From NCBI RefSeq assembly GCF_010093045.1, contig NZ_CP048115.1, forward strand, positions 2,728,001 to 2,792,000: a DNA stretch of 64,000 bases, given 5' to 3'. Each line of letters starts with the position of its first letter. Within the stretch, counting starts at the first letter, position 1. The notes below the pieces were generated by a model. It did no database searches. It was given only the letters and a program-made list of their open reading frames with translations, and was not told the DNA's origin. The DNA comes from Mucilaginibacter sp. 14171R-50. Lineage in GTDB: Bacteria > Bacteroidota > Bacteroidia > Sphingobacteriales > Sphingobacteriaceae. Of this stretch, positions 18,174-27,369 are shown piece after piece. The position numbers were made by a program, and so were the translations under genes.

Positions 18174-19302
18174 GTGCTATTTCCAATTTTGCAAACAGAT
18201 TTTTTAACCTGGTTACGTTTACCCTGATATCTGCCCTTTTACCTTTACCGCCTCTCTTTATGCGCTCGCCTTCAAGGTAGCCGTATCTCAGATCAAGATG
18301 CTCCGCAATTATCCAGTAGCAGGGGTTTACCCACTCGGCCGAGAAAAGGTCAATGATGGTTGTGCCCGGCTTGCAAAATACAATGTTTGTTAAACCTGCG
18401 CCGTGCGCACCTATTACCATATTTGCGCGGGCAAAAAGCGCCGCCTGTTGTGCCACCGAAAGTTTTTCGGGGTGTATAATTTCCACTTTAAACGGGGTCA
18501 AAAAGGCGAGGACTTCGTCCTCGTTCACTATCTTTCTGCCGTGCGGTCTTTGTATGTAAAGGGTTAATGGTGCCCCGCCATTATTCATCTCTTTTGCATA
18601 CAATTCTCTCAGGTATACGCATGCCCGCAACGACGGCCTGTTATTGGCCGATGCCAGCGACGGCACCAACAGCTTTTTTGCCCGCACATGAAAACCCCAG
18701 TGATCGTTTGACGCGATGACCTTTGAATCGTCAATACCCGCGCGGGCCAAAGTTTCGTTTTGGTAGTTATTTGGAAGGTAATTGATAATAAATTTATCGA
18801 TGGCGCTCAGATTGACAGCTTTTTTTAAAATGGCTATCCTTGGCAAAATATCAAACATCCAATGGTAGTAAACAAAGCTGCCCGAGGTTGCTAATACTGC
18901 GCAATACTCATCAACCTGGCTCGGAGGTGTCAGTTTAAACTGGTTAAAAATAGAATGAGTACGGTTATCGAACTCACGCGATACATCTTCAAATAAATAA
19001 TGATCGTCGGTGATCACCGCGCCCTGGTTACCCCACACATACCAGCCGATGCCTTGCATAACAAAAGTTTGCCGGGGCGGCTCATGCAGGTTTCTTTTGA
19101 AGGCTTTATGAAGCCCGCCAATGGTTACCGGCGGTTTGCGCGTATAACCTTCTACTGTATCCTTATATAAAACCTCGTGATCCAGTTTTAACCTGTCGAA
19201 GCTTATCCTGCCTGCTGGCAAATACGAGGAACCGCTGTTGCTGTTAAGCAACTTTGCAATCCCTATCAGCAGTCTTTTAATAAATAGTTTCAGCGCCGTC
19301 AC
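18163..19302 (-). CDS. Glycosyltransferase family 61
   Basis: The 379-residue product matches the GT61 (DUF563) family. It has the central YYHWMFDILPRIAILK segment (residues ~145-160), LYIQRPHGRKIVNE, and the diagnostic MVIGAHGAGLTNIVFCKPGT motif near residue 305. Bacterial GT61 members act in capsule or lipopolysaccharide assembly. A single base separates it from the preceding gene. Confidence 0.9.
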   Translation of the reverse strand: MTALKLFIKRLLIGIAKLLNSNSGSSYLPAGRISFDRLKLDHEVLYKDTVEGYTRKPPVTIGGLHKAFKRNLHEPPRQTFVMQGIGWYVWGNQGAVITDDHYLFEDVSREFDNRTHSIFNQFKLTPPSQVDEYCAVLATSGSFVYYHWMFDILPRIAILKKAVNLSAIDKFIINYLPNNYQNETLARAGIDDSKVIASNDHWGFHVRAKKLLVPSLASANNRPSLRACVYLRELYAKEMNNGGAPLTLYIQRPHGRKIVNEDEVLAFLTPFKVEIIHPEKLSVAQQAALFARANMVIGAHGAGLTNIVFCKPGTTIIDLFSAEWVNPCYWIIAEHLDLRYGYLEGERIKRGGKGKRADIRVNVTRLKNLFAKLEIAHAG

Positions 19303-19303
19303 G

Positions 19304-20173
19304 TTATGGGAGGATAGCGAATAACACTTTTTTGAATTTTTGCATCAGCCTGCTGCCAACATACTTTTCTTTAAAATACATAAGCAGATCGCCAAACCTG
19401 TCGTACTGATGAATTACATGGTAGGTTTCGCCCCGGTTGTTCACTATGTCGCCGTTGGCAAGCTGTTTAAACGTGCTGCAAGCCCCAAGTGTTAAAACCA
19501 ACGCCTGTGTATTGGGTATTACCATTGCATTTGAATTGGCCTGTGTGTATATGTACGCGTTGTGTATGCCCTGGTCAATTCCCCAATGCAGGTCCGCCCG
19601 GAACTTTAACCGGGTTTGTATATATTTTAAATAACTTATAATGTGTATGCCACTGCCTGCAACAACACCGGCGCAACTTACATTCTCGTTGATCATTTTA
19701 TTGGTAACATCCGGCCCGTTGGCAAGCAAGCTCCAGTTGTAATTTAGCTTTGATGTACGGAATATCTCTGAGGCGTCTTCAAGGAAGAAGTATATCTTGT
19801 CAGGAGCTATGCCGTCGAAAATGTTTTTTTGAAACACTACGTCCCGGATGTCAGTCAGCATTATATTTCCATATTTACCGGGGTTATCCTGCAGGTATTT
19901 TAAGTAAAAAAGGAAACGGTAGTTGTTGAGGGTTATTTCGGGCGAAATATCCTCAAAAACTGCTGTATAACTGTCATTGAAAGGATAGGTAGTATCAAAT
20001 TCAATTAATATTGCCCCTTGTTTTGCCAACGATCTTTTTGTGGCTTTTGAAGTACTTGCAGATACAAATATCACCAGGTCGCCATCGTACCGGGTTGCTT
20101 TTAACGACCTGATGAACGGCTCCACCACCGGGTAACTGTATTGATGAAGAACAGTAAGGATAAGGTTTTTCAT
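19304..20173 (-). CDS. Putative GT-A glycosyltransferase of uncharacterised family
   Basis: This 289-residue protein starts KNLILTVLHQYSYPVVEPFIRSL and contains LTDIRDVVFQKNIF, a DxRD-type motif seen in several putative sugar transferases where the Asp pair is thought to bind metal-nucleotide sugar. The rest, including HWGIDQGIHNAYIYTQAN, matches hypothetical proteins of polysaccharide loci as I remember them. No signal peptide or membrane segment is visible. It is joined to the upstream GT4 gene by a 4-bp overlap. Confidence 0.6.
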   Translation of the reverse strand: MKNLILTVLHQYSYPVVEPFIRSLKATRYDGDLVIFVSASTSKATKRSLAKQGAILIEFDTTYPFNDSYTAVFEDISPEITLNNYRFLFYLKYLQDNPGKYGNIMLTDIRDVVFQKNIFDGIAPDKIYFFLEDASEIFRTSKLNYNWSLLANGPDVTNKMINENVSCAGVVAGSGIHIISYLKYIQTRLKFRADLHWGIDQGIHNAYIYTQANSNAMVIPNTQALVLTLGACSTFKQLANGDIVNNRGETYHVIHQYDRFGDLLMYFKEKYVGSRLMQKFKKVLFAILP

Positions 20174-21234
20174 CGTAAAGTGTTAAAAAGCCCCGTTGTT
20201 TTATGGGCAATAAGTTGCCAGCTAAAGTTATCCACTGCTTTTTCACGCGCTTTTAAGGCCATGCGTTGTAATAGGGTAGGGTTATTGTACAAGGTGTTTA
20301 TGGCGTCGCACATATCGTCGGCGTTTTGGCTGCGGCACAGTACTGATACAGCGCTGTCAAGATACGTGTGTATGGCCGGCAGATCTGTAGCTATAACCGG
20401 TAACCCGCAGGCAAGCGCCTCCAGAACCGCGTTATTTGCCGTACAATCAAGCAGGGGGATAAGGCAGCAATCGGCCTGCTGATACAAACTTAAAAGCTGA
20501 TGTTCTGATATCCCGGAGTACCAGTCCACATTAGGCAGGGCCATCATTTCGATAAGATGCCGCTCTGTTACGCTTGCCTTATCCAGGTACACAATATCAA
20601 ACCGGATGTTTAGTGACGATGCCGAAAGCTTTTTAACTACAGTGGCCAGGGTAACTGTATCGCGTAAGTAACGGCCGGCAAATATTACTTTGAATGGCCT
20701 GTCTTTATCAATCGTTTTTAATGGTTTGTAAAAGACCGTATCAACACCATGCGGGATGCAAACAGCCTTGCCGGTATTAACGCTGTTAAAGTGGTCCCGG
20801 TCATATTCAGATAGGGTAATAACCTTATCGGCACACGCATGCCTGTTATAGAGCACTTTATTAGTTTCCCACCAGGATACAGGCTGGTGATTGGTGACCA
20901 CAACAGGAGAACTGATCAATTTTTTGACCGACGCACCCAACCCAAAGTAAGGCTCGCCATACGTATAATGAATAATATCATAGTTTTTGCTGACAGACTT
21001 TAGCAGCAGTTTAGACTCGACTTCTACCGATTGAGCGTTGTAAAAACCCGACTTGCCGATAAGCTTTGCGGTAGCAGCCAGCAGCCGGCCCACACCGCGC
21101 GGATACATTTTTTTAAAATTGCAGTATACAGAATCGACAGTGGCCATAGGTGACATATGATGATAAAGGGCATCATAGCCGCTGTACACACTCATGTGCT
21201 CAAATTTTTCGCGCAGGGCTAAAATTTTAACCAT
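20170..21234 (-). CDS. Glycosyltransferase family 4
   Basis: The 354-residue GT-B enzyme has the mid-protein VIFAGRYLRDTVTLATVVKKL donor-domain start and the donor loop DCTANNAVLEALACGLPVIAT with the second conserved Glu. The acceptor domain carries DIIHYTYGEPYFG and VVTNHQPVSWW. The first Glu of the classical E-x7-E is replaced in LLDCTANNAVLEAL, a common variation. It overlaps the upstream gene by 16 bp. Confidence 0.87.
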   Translation of the reverse strand: MVKILALREKFEHMSVYSGYDALYHHMSPMATVDSVYCNFKKMYPRGVGRLLAATAKLIGKSGFYNAQSVEVESKLLLKSVSKNYDIIHYTYGEPYFGLGASVKKLISSPVVVTNHQPVSWWETNKVLYNRHACADKVITLSEYDRDHFNSVNTGKAVCIPHGVDTVFYKPLKTIDKDRPFKVIFAGRYLRDTVTLATVVKKLSASSLNIRFDIVYLDKASVTERHLIEMMALPNVDWYSGISEHQLLSLYQQADCCLIPLLDCTANNAVLEALACGLPVIATDLPAIHTYLDSAVSVLCRSQNADDMCDAINTLYNNPTLLQRMALKAREKAVDNFSWQLIAHKTTGLFNTLR

Positions 21235-22163
21235 CTGTAAAGCACGCCGCCTAAACGGGTGCGGCGCAAATGAAATAATGTTATCTCTTTCAACGAACCG
21301 CCTTTCGTTTCAAAAGTGTCGTTAAACTGTTTTGATATGCGCCTGATCTCGGCGAAGCTTAGTCTGCCATTTATATAACCCAGGTTTTCAAAAAACCAGG
21401 GCCGGGCTAATTGTAAAAGCGCCATTTTTTGCGAGGGGTACTTTTTAACAATATATTTTACGAAAAGCAGCAAAGCCAATGCCTTTGAGCAGGCAAATTC
21501 TTTTGCCGAACTGATGTTAACACCGCTTGCCCGCCATGATACAGTTTCGTGGCGGATGGTATAAATTGGTATTTCGCCGGTAAATGTTATCCACGAAGCA
21601 TCGTCTGAGCAATAGGCTTTCGGGAAATTCACAAAACCGTTGTTTAATTTGAAAGCGTCTTTCCTGAAGATATATTCAACCGCAGCGCTTAACGACCTGG
21701 ATTGAAGCCTCCTTTGTAAAAAGTCGAAACCGCTTTCCAATTCGGGGTGAGGGTCTTTAACGCAAATTACCCGGCCATCAGCATCGATCATTTCTATATT
21801 AAAACGGTATATGTTATGGCGTTCATTAGTGGCCTTTAAAGCATCAAAAAACGCCTGAACACACCCGGGCGACATGATATCATCATCCGAAAAGAGCCAT
21901 ATCCATTCTTCGGTCGCCAGTTCAACGCTGCGGTTCCAGTGTTTAACCAGGTCGTAACTGCCGGCATTGTCCTCAAAGCGATGGTATTCAATATCCAGCC
22001 GCCCGACGTACTTTTCGGCCACCGCTTTAATGTCTTCCTTGCTGCCATCGTCGCTGATATAAACTTTAAAATTCTTATTGCTTTGATTGGTTACAGACGC
22101 CAGCGCCGCGTCAAAAAACTTGATCTTATATGCAGGTATAACTATGGCAAGCCGGGTATTCAT
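21219..22163 (-). CDS. Glycosyltransferase family 2
   Basis: The 314-residue protein has a GT-A fold with RLAIVIPAYKIKF, ISDDGSKED and the metal site WLFSDDD near residue 91. The C-terminal 100 residues are basic and helical. Short overlaps with both neighbours (4 and 16 bp) place it firmly in the operon. Confidence 0.9.
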   Translation of the reverse strand: MNTRLAIVIPAYKIKFFDAALASVTNQSNKNFKVYISDDGSKEDIKAVAEKYVGRLDIEYHRFEDNAGSYDLVKHWNRSVELATEEWIWLFSDDDIMSPGCVQAFFDALKATNERHNIYRFNIEMIDADGRVICVKDPHPELESGFDFLQRRLQSRSLSAAVEYIFRKDAFKLNNGFVNFPKAYCSDDASWITFTGEIPIYTIRHETVSWRASGVNISSAKEFACSKALALLLFVKYIVKKYPSQKMALLQLARPWFFENLGYINGRLSFAEIRRISKQFNDTFETKGGSLKEITLFHLRRTRLGGVLYRWLKF

Positions 22164-23329
22164 TTGCTGCCTGCTATAACATCGCTTATCAAAGTAAATA
22201 TTTGCGGCGCTATAATATTCACATCGTATTTTTTCACCATATCGGCCGCGTTTTTGCCGGCCTGCGCAGCTTTTTCAGGTTGCCGGTATGTTTCAATAAT
22301 GGCATTTGCCATGGCATCAATATCACCGTAATCAAAGGTTTGGCCTGTATCGGGCGTAACAATTTCGGGGATTCCGCCGGTGCCCTTAAAACAAAAAATG
22401 GGTTTTTGTAATGCCGCCGCTTCCAGGCAAACCAGCGGGAAAGGGTCCTCGCGCGAGGTAAGCACAAACAGGTTAAACAGTTGGTAATAGTTTTGCGGGA
22501 CCGCCTTGCGGCCTGTAAAGATGATCTTGTTTTTCAGGCCAAGCTTATCCGTTTCGTAGACAGCCTGCGCCCTTGCTTCCTTTGACTGATGGCCAACCCA
22601 AACAAATTTTATATTGCCATCAGGCAGCTTTTTGTTTACCAGCCGCGCAAGCTGCAAAAAAATATCAGTGCCTTTGCGCCAGCCGGCAATGCCCGATGCC
22701 CCTACAACAAATTCATCATTTAAAGCAAGTTCGGCTTTTGCCTCTGCAGGGGTAAGGGCAGGGCGCGATATCTCGTCGATAGCGATAAATTCGTTTAACA
22801 CCGATACCTTTTGCGCCGGCACCTGGATGTTATTAACCATATTATCGTAAACGCTTTTGCTGGCTGCTATATAATGATCTGTTACGGCTGTATTAACTTT
22901 ATTGAAGGCATCCGGAAAATAAGCGTTTATAGAATACGAAAGCTCATGAATATGTGCAATCACCGGGCACTTGTATAAGTTTTTCAACAAAGGCGCCATG
23001 TGCATGGTATCGGCAGTGTTGAGATAAACAAGATCGAACTTTTGTTGCTTTAACCTTTTTGGGAACGGGATGAACAAGCCGCGCTTACCGCTTAGTTTTA
23101 ATAACATGGAAACAAAACGCCTGCCAACAGATGAGGAGAGCCGGCCCGGTTGCCATACGTTGGTTTGGCCCAGGTTTTCAAAGCCGGGCTGTAAAGGGCC
23201 GCCATCCTTAAGCAATACGTAGACGTTTACGTCGGTATTATTTTTAAGCCATTTTACAAGATGCAGCAGCACCATTGGCGCTCCCATCAGGGCGGCATCG
23301 TTAGAAACAAAAAGGATGTTTTTTTTCAA
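22160..23329 (-). CDS. Glycosyltransferase family 4
   Basis: This 389-residue GT-B enzyme has [23 protein letters not shown], the VVGASGIAGWRKGTDIFLQLA donor-domain entry and the donor-binding SREDPFPLVCLEAAALQKPIF with two Glu. The acceptor domain includes PVIAHIHELSYSI. The start overlaps the upstream GT2 gene by 29 bp, the longest overlap in the operon; no shorter start keeps the first beta-strand. Confidence 0.9.
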   Translation of the reverse strand: MKKNILFVSNDAALMGAPMVLLHLVKWLKNNTDVNVYVLLKDGGPLQPGFENLGQTNVWQPGRLSSSVGRRFVSMLLKLSGKRGLFIPFPKRLKQQKFDLVYLNTADTMHMAPLLKNLYKCPVIAHIHELSYSINAYFPDAFNKVNTAVTDHYIAASKSVYDNMVNNIQVPAQKVSVLNEFIAIDEISRPALTPAEAKAELALNDEFVVGASGIAGWRKGTDIFLQLARLVNKKLPDGNIKFVWVGHQSKEARAQAVYETDKLGLKNKIIFTGRKAVPQNYYQLFNLFVLTSREDPFPLVCLEAAALQKPIFCFKGTGGIPEIVTPDTGQTFDYGDIDAMANAIIETYRQPEKAAQAGKNAADMVKKYDVNIIAPQIFTLISDVIAGSK

Positions 23330-24062
23330 ATGATCGGTTATAAATTTTTCTGCCCAGGTATTTTAACACCTGTGGCTGATAAAAATAGCTGTATAAAAAA
23401 CCCCGCTGAACCTTTTTTAGCCATTTCTTGGCATTACCTGCATCTGCCGATTTATTACGCCCATCAAAATAAAAGATGCCCGAAACAAAATTTATCTTTA
23501 AAACTTTCGCCTTCAAAAACGCCCGCAGTAAAAACCAATAATCCATACTGTAATGGTTTTTTACCGGAAACAGGCCTGCCTTGAGCTGCAAACTTTTTTT
23601 ATACGCGTACGAAACAGGGTTAAGCGGAAAAACGGGCGGCCAGTAATTTAACACCTGCTTAAGGGTTGTTGCCGGGCTGTTAACCGTTTTAACGCCCGAG
23701 TGGTCAATCTCAAGGTCGCAAATAACCATATCTGCATCGGGATTGCTTGCAAAAGCTTCTGCTATAGTTTGTAAGGCATGGGGTTTTAACTCGTCATCGG
23801 CATTCAGGTACATGATAATGTCGCCACACGATAACTTAAAAGCTTTATTCATGGCATCAGATTGCCCTTTATCCGGGGCGGATACCCATTTTAAATGAGG
23901 GTATTGTTTCAATATATCAATCGTACCATCCTGCGAAGCGCCGTCCACTATAATGTGTTCCCAGTTCTTATAGTCTTGTGTCAGCACGCTGTTGATGGCA
24001 CGGCCGATATATTTACCGCTGTTGTATGATGGCGTGAGTATCGAAAACTTCAGATTATGCAA
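23301..24062 (-). CDS. Glycosyltransferase family 2
   Basis: The 253-residue product is a compact GT2 enzyme: [27 protein letters not shown] and the metal site YLNADDE near residue 88. Proteins with this VDGASxDGT signature are common in colanic-acid-like and capsule loci. The start overlaps the DegT aminotransferase gene by 8 bp. Confidence 0.92.
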   Translation of the reverse strand: MHNLKFSILTPSYNSGKYIGRAINSVLTQDYKNWEHIIVDGASQDGTIDILKQYPHLKWVSAPDKGQSDAMNKAFKLSCGDIIMYLNADDELKPHALQTIAEAFASNPDADMVICDLEIDHSGVKTVNSPATTLKQVLNYWPPVFPLNPVSYAYKKSLQLKAGLFPVKNHYSMDYWFLLRAFLKAKVLKINFVSGIFYFDGRNKSADAGNAKKWLKKVQRGFLYSYFYQPQVLKYLGRKIYNRSFEKKHPFCF

Positions 24063-25152
24063 AGCTGTTTATGCAGTCGGCCACATAACTTATCTGCTGC
24101 GGCGTATGGCAGTAAGATATGGGCAGGCTTAAGGTTGTGGCGTGGATCTGTTCGGATAAGGGGAAGTCCTGACCCTTAAAAAGATGCTTGTACGCCTGCT
24201 GTTTATGCGGGGGTATGGGGTAATGTATCTCCGTAAGTATCCCTTTATCCTTTAAAAAAGCGCTGAGCCGGTCGCGCATATCGCAGCGTATGTTATATAT
24301 ATGGAACACATCTTTGTTCTCCGCTTCAATAATTGGTTTTATAAACCTGTCCTTTAACTTATCGAAATAGATACTTGCAAGCTCGTTCTTGTGCCTGTTA
24401 ATATCGTTCAGCTTAACCAGCTTTTTGCGTAAAAATGCCGCCTGTAACTCGTCCAGCCTCGAGTTATAGCCAATATGGTCGTTATGGTATTTTACTTTTG
24501 AGCCGTAATTTCTCAGGCTCCGTAGTTTTTCGGCCAGTTCATCATCACTGGTAGTTATGGCGCCGCCATCGCCCAGCGCGCCCAGATTTTTTGTGGGGTA
24601 AAAGCTAAAGGCACCCGTAATACCCCAGTTACCGGCTTTCTTTCCAAAGTGTTCAGCGCCATGGGCCTGGGCGCAATCTTCAATTACCTGCAACCCATAG
24701 TTTTGTGCAATACGGGTTATGGCGGTCATATTACACATTTTGCCGTATAAGTGTACCGCCAGTATGGCCTTGGTTTTGCCGGTAATTGCGGCTTCTATTT
24801 TATGCGGATCGATGTTATAGCTGCTGATATCCGGTTCAACCAAAACCGGTTTACAGCCTGCATTTATAATACCCAATATGCAGGCGATATATGCATTTGA
24901 AGGTACAATAACCTCGGCGCCGGCAGGGAGGTCCAAAACTCTAAGAGATAAGGTGATGGCATCAAGTCCCGAGGCAAGGCCAATGCAATGCTTTGTGCCG
25001 CAGTAGTCAGCAAACTCCTTTTCGAAACAGGATACCTGTTCGCCTAAAATATACCAGCCAGCCTTTAATACCTCGTTATACGCATCCCGGTAATCATCTT
25101 CAAAAAATGAATTTACCTTGCTTAAAGATTCGTACTCGATGAGGTTATTCAT
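24055..25152 (-). CDS. DegT/DnrJ/EryC1/StrS-family sugar aminotransferase (FdtB-like)
   Basis: The enzyme is a PLP-dependent aminotransferase that converts a keto-deoxy nucleotide sugar to the amino sugar. The fold is shown by [39 protein letters not shown] and the PLP lysine in [16 protein letters not shown]. The frame opens at 25182, but ATG 25152 gives an 8-bp overlap with the upstream FdtA-like gene and a standard start, so I chose it (~365 residues). With the adjacent 3,4-ketoisomerase it probably makes a dTDP-3-amino-3,6-dideoxyhexose. The dTDP-glucose enzymes and an N-acyltransferase are not in the window. Confidence 0.9.
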   Translation of the reverse strand: MNNLIEYESLSKVNSFFEDDYRDAYNEVLKAGWYILGEQVSCFEKEFADYCGTKHCIGLASGLDAITLSLRVLDLPAGAEVIVPSNAYIACILGIINAGCKPVLVEPDISSYNIDPHKIEAAITGKTKAILAVHLYGKMCNMTAITRIAQNYGLQVIEDCAQAHGAEHFGKKAGNWGITGAFSFYPTKNLGALGDGGAITTSDDELAEKLRSLRNYGSKVKYHNDHIGYNSRLDELQAAFLRKKLVKLNDINRHKNELASIYFDKLKDRFIKPIIEAENKDVFHIYNIRCDMRDRLSAFLKDKGILTEIHYPIPPHKQQAYKHLFKGQDFPLSEQIHATTLSLPISYCHTPQQISYVADCINSFA

Positions 25153-25510
25153 AGGGTTGATAAATGTAGTCCTGCGGATCAAAAAACGTTGATGCGAATA
25201 CCATTAAAATGGCATCAGCCGAAAAATTATACATCTTATGCCAGTCTTCGGGATGTAGTATCAGGCATTTGGAAGGCGAATTCAGCACGAACTCTTCCTC
25301 TTTGACACTATCATTATTATAAATGGTGCAGGTGCCCTGCAGGCAAACGGCCGCTTGCACAGTGGTATGGTGCCTGTGCCCGCCCCTTACAGATTCGTCC
25401 ACCCCGTATATGTAAAATATCCGTTTAATATCAAAAGGGATAACCCGTTCCAGAACAGTAAGGTTGCCCCTTGTATCGGTATGGGTTACCAGGTCAATCA
25501 GTTGGGCCAT
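25145..25510 (-). CDS. WxcM/FdtA-type dTDP-sugar 3,4-ketoisomerase (cupin)
   Basis: The 121-residue protein is a single cupin domain. The conserved [20 protein letters not shown] holds the catalytic His pair, and [15 protein letters not shown] is the second cupin motif. The FdtA branch isomerises dTDP-4-keto-6-deoxyglucose to the 3-keto sugar. The aminotransferase gene immediately downstream is the expected next step. The family is stated from the motifs; fucose versus quinovose stereochemistry cannot be resolved by eye. Confidence 0.88.
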   Translation of the reverse strand: MAQLIDLVTHTDTRGNLTVLERVIPFDIKRIFYIYGVDESVRGGHRHHTTVQAAVCLQGTCTIYNNDSVKEEEFVLNSPSKCLILHPEDWHKMYNFSADAILMVFASTFFDPQDYIYQPYE

Positions 25511-26534
25511 ATAGTGATCTTAGCGCACGTTTAATTTTTGTAAATCTACGATGCGGGTTTACATGCACAATAACATAGTTGTTATAAAACCAATAACCTT
25601 GCGGGCTCTTTAACTTTTGTGAAAAACTGCTGTTTAAATGGTTGTTATATCTAAGCGTATTAAAATCGGTATTTGCCTTGTCGGTAAATGACTTTAGCGC
25701 TTTAAGGTAGATATGGTAGATACGTTTTAAGCCCCTGGTGTTGTTTTTTACCCCATAATGCTCTAACCCGTTAAAGGCGAAGTTTTTATTGAACACCCTT
25801 AAATGGTGAAAGTGATAATAAATCAGCGGCTGTTGATCAACCGTTATTTCACCGTCAACTATTTTGAAATCGTGATTGTCGATATTCCAGGGCGCAAGGC
25901 CCGCACCCGGGGTTTTAATTTCGGCAACCTTGTCAAATTCCGCCGGCCAGGTGTCCAGGTATTTCTGGTCTGCAAAGCGGTTGTTCGCTTCGTCGTAAGT
26001 ATCATAACACCAGTTAAAGCATTGTTGCCGCCAATGGTTTAGGCAGCTTAGGCCGGCTTCGTCTTTTTTAAAGGATTGAAAGCTTACATTATATTTCCCA
26101 TGTATGGCCAGATGCTGCAGGTTTTTGCTGAAATTATGCGGCGTTATCAGTATAGACGCCTCGCTGTACTGCTCAAAAATAATGGCCGGGTCGTCAAAAA
26201 AATAGATATCGGCATCTACCGTGGTTACCTGGCTAACGTTTGCCACTTTGTTAAGGATATACAAGGGCAAATAGGGGCTAAGAGTAAAGTAATATTCAAT
26301 TATTGACCGGTTACTCTTGGCCTGCTGCAACTCGGGGAAGTAAGCTTCGATCGCGGCAAGCGGGATAACCGAAATACCATCGGTTTTATTTTCATTAAAG
26401 TAACCGACAACGATTTCATCAAGCGCCAAAATGTGCAGGATAAATGGCCGCGACGAATGCCTTTTTAGCGAATCAAATAAGGCTAAGCCTCTTGATAAAT
26501 AATTAATGTCGAAATAAGTAGCGAAATGAAGCAC
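25494..26534 (-). CDS. GT-A-type glycosyltransferase (GT8-like, uncharacterised)
   Basis: The 346-residue protein starts HFATYFDINYLSRGLALFDSL, with a DAD metal site in TTVDADIYFFDDP (near residue 110) and a KYNVSFQSF segment. These are features of GT8-like transferases that handle nucleotide sugars with Mn2+. The ADQKYLDTWP text matches a conserved acceptor-side motif in this group. It abuts the upstream methyltransferase gene and overlaps the downstream cupin gene by 17 bp. Confidence 0.75.
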   Translation of the reverse strand: MLHFATYFDINYLSRGLALFDSLKRHSSRPFILHILALDEIVVGYFNENKTDGISVIPLAAIEAYFPELQQAKSNRSIIEYYFTLSPYLPLYILNKVANVSQVTTVDADIYFFDDPAIIFEQYSEASILITPHNFSKNLQHLAIHGKYNVSFQSFKKDEAGLSCLNHWRQQCFNWCYDTYDEANNRFADQKYLDTWPAEFDKVAEIKTPGAGLAPWNIDNHDFKIVDGEITVDQQPLIYYHFHHLRVFNKNFAFNGLEHYGVKNNTRGLKRIYHIYLKALKSFTDKANTDFNTLRYNNHLNSSFSQKLKSPQGYWFYNNYVIVHVNPHRRFTKIKRALRSLYGPTD

Positions 26535-27368
26535 TTAGTTGCGGTGTTTCAATACATACCCTTTCCAGTACATCTTCAGCCCATCGTCGCTCGTTTGGGC
26601 GGGGTCGGCAAAGCTGTCAAAATCAACTTCAATACGGTAGGTTCCCGAAAATGCATCTAAAAATTCCTGCTCGTTAAAAAACCAGCAGGGATAACTGGCC
26701 TCATAAATTTCAGGCGGAACGTTCTGTACTGTTATCCGGCTTACAGCGGGTGATTGTATAAAGCTTGTCCTGTCAATTATAATATCGGGGATATTTAAAG
26801 CGATCAGCTTTTTTATCCATAGGTAGGGTTCTGGTAAATATTGCAGCACGCTGCTCAATAATAATGCATCTGGCTTTTGCTCTTGCATACATTCTTCAAC
26901 AGAGGCATAGAACTTTAACTGCCCGCTTGCAAAATATTCTTTTCCGCATTCCACAAAATGGCCTTGCTCTACAATACACCATTGCAGGTTTTCAGCATGT
27001 TTAAGATGCCCTGCATTTTGAAAGTATGTGCTGCCTAAGCTGCCGCCGAAGTCCAGCACGCATAGCTTGCCATTTGCTGAGGCAATGTTTTGTAAAGCTG
27101 CAATCAGCGGCTCACTGTATTGCACCTCATCAAAAACAACGCTGTCGCGCTCATAAGCCGCTTCGCCATTTTTAACCTGGAGCAGTGCATTTTTGCACTT
27201 TTCTAAAATTAATTTATCGTCGTAACCATCACATAAAGCCGCCGCCTGCTGCCACGACGGGTAATTGCCATGCCACATGCCCGTATGCGGGCTGTTTTTG
27301 CGGCCGCGATATATTTTTAAGATAGCGGGTGGGGTTATACTTCTGATCAGATCTTTTAATGATGGCAT
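26535..27368 (-). CDS. Methyltransferase of the TIGR04325 type
   Basis: The 277-residue protein matches a methyltransferase group found in polysaccharide loci, with HGNYPSWQQAAALCDGYDDKLIL near residues 32-54, ERDSVVFDE and the SAM-binding VLDFGGSLGSTYFQN. The open frame reaches 27506, but ATG 27368 lies one base after the upstream stop and excludes a basic leader overlapping the previous gene, so I use it. It lies directly after the kinase-methyltransferase fusion, so two methyltransferases follow the ABC exporter. A role in modifying the glycan end or side groups is inferred. Confidence 0.82.
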   Translation of the reverse strand: MPSLKDLIRSITPPAILKIYRGRKNSPHTGMWHGNYPSWQQAAALCDGYDDKLILEKCKNALLQVKNGEAAYERDSVVFDEVQYSEPLIAALQNIASANGKLCVLDFGGSLGSTYFQNAGHLKHAENLQWCIVEQGHFVECGKEYFASGQLKFYASVEECMQEQKPDALLLSSVLQYLPEPYLWIKKLIALNIPDIIIDRTSFIQSPAVSRITVQNVPPEIYEASYPCWFFNEQEFLDAFSGTYRIEVDFDSFADPAQTSDDGLKMYWKGYVLKHRN

Positions 27369-27369
27369 A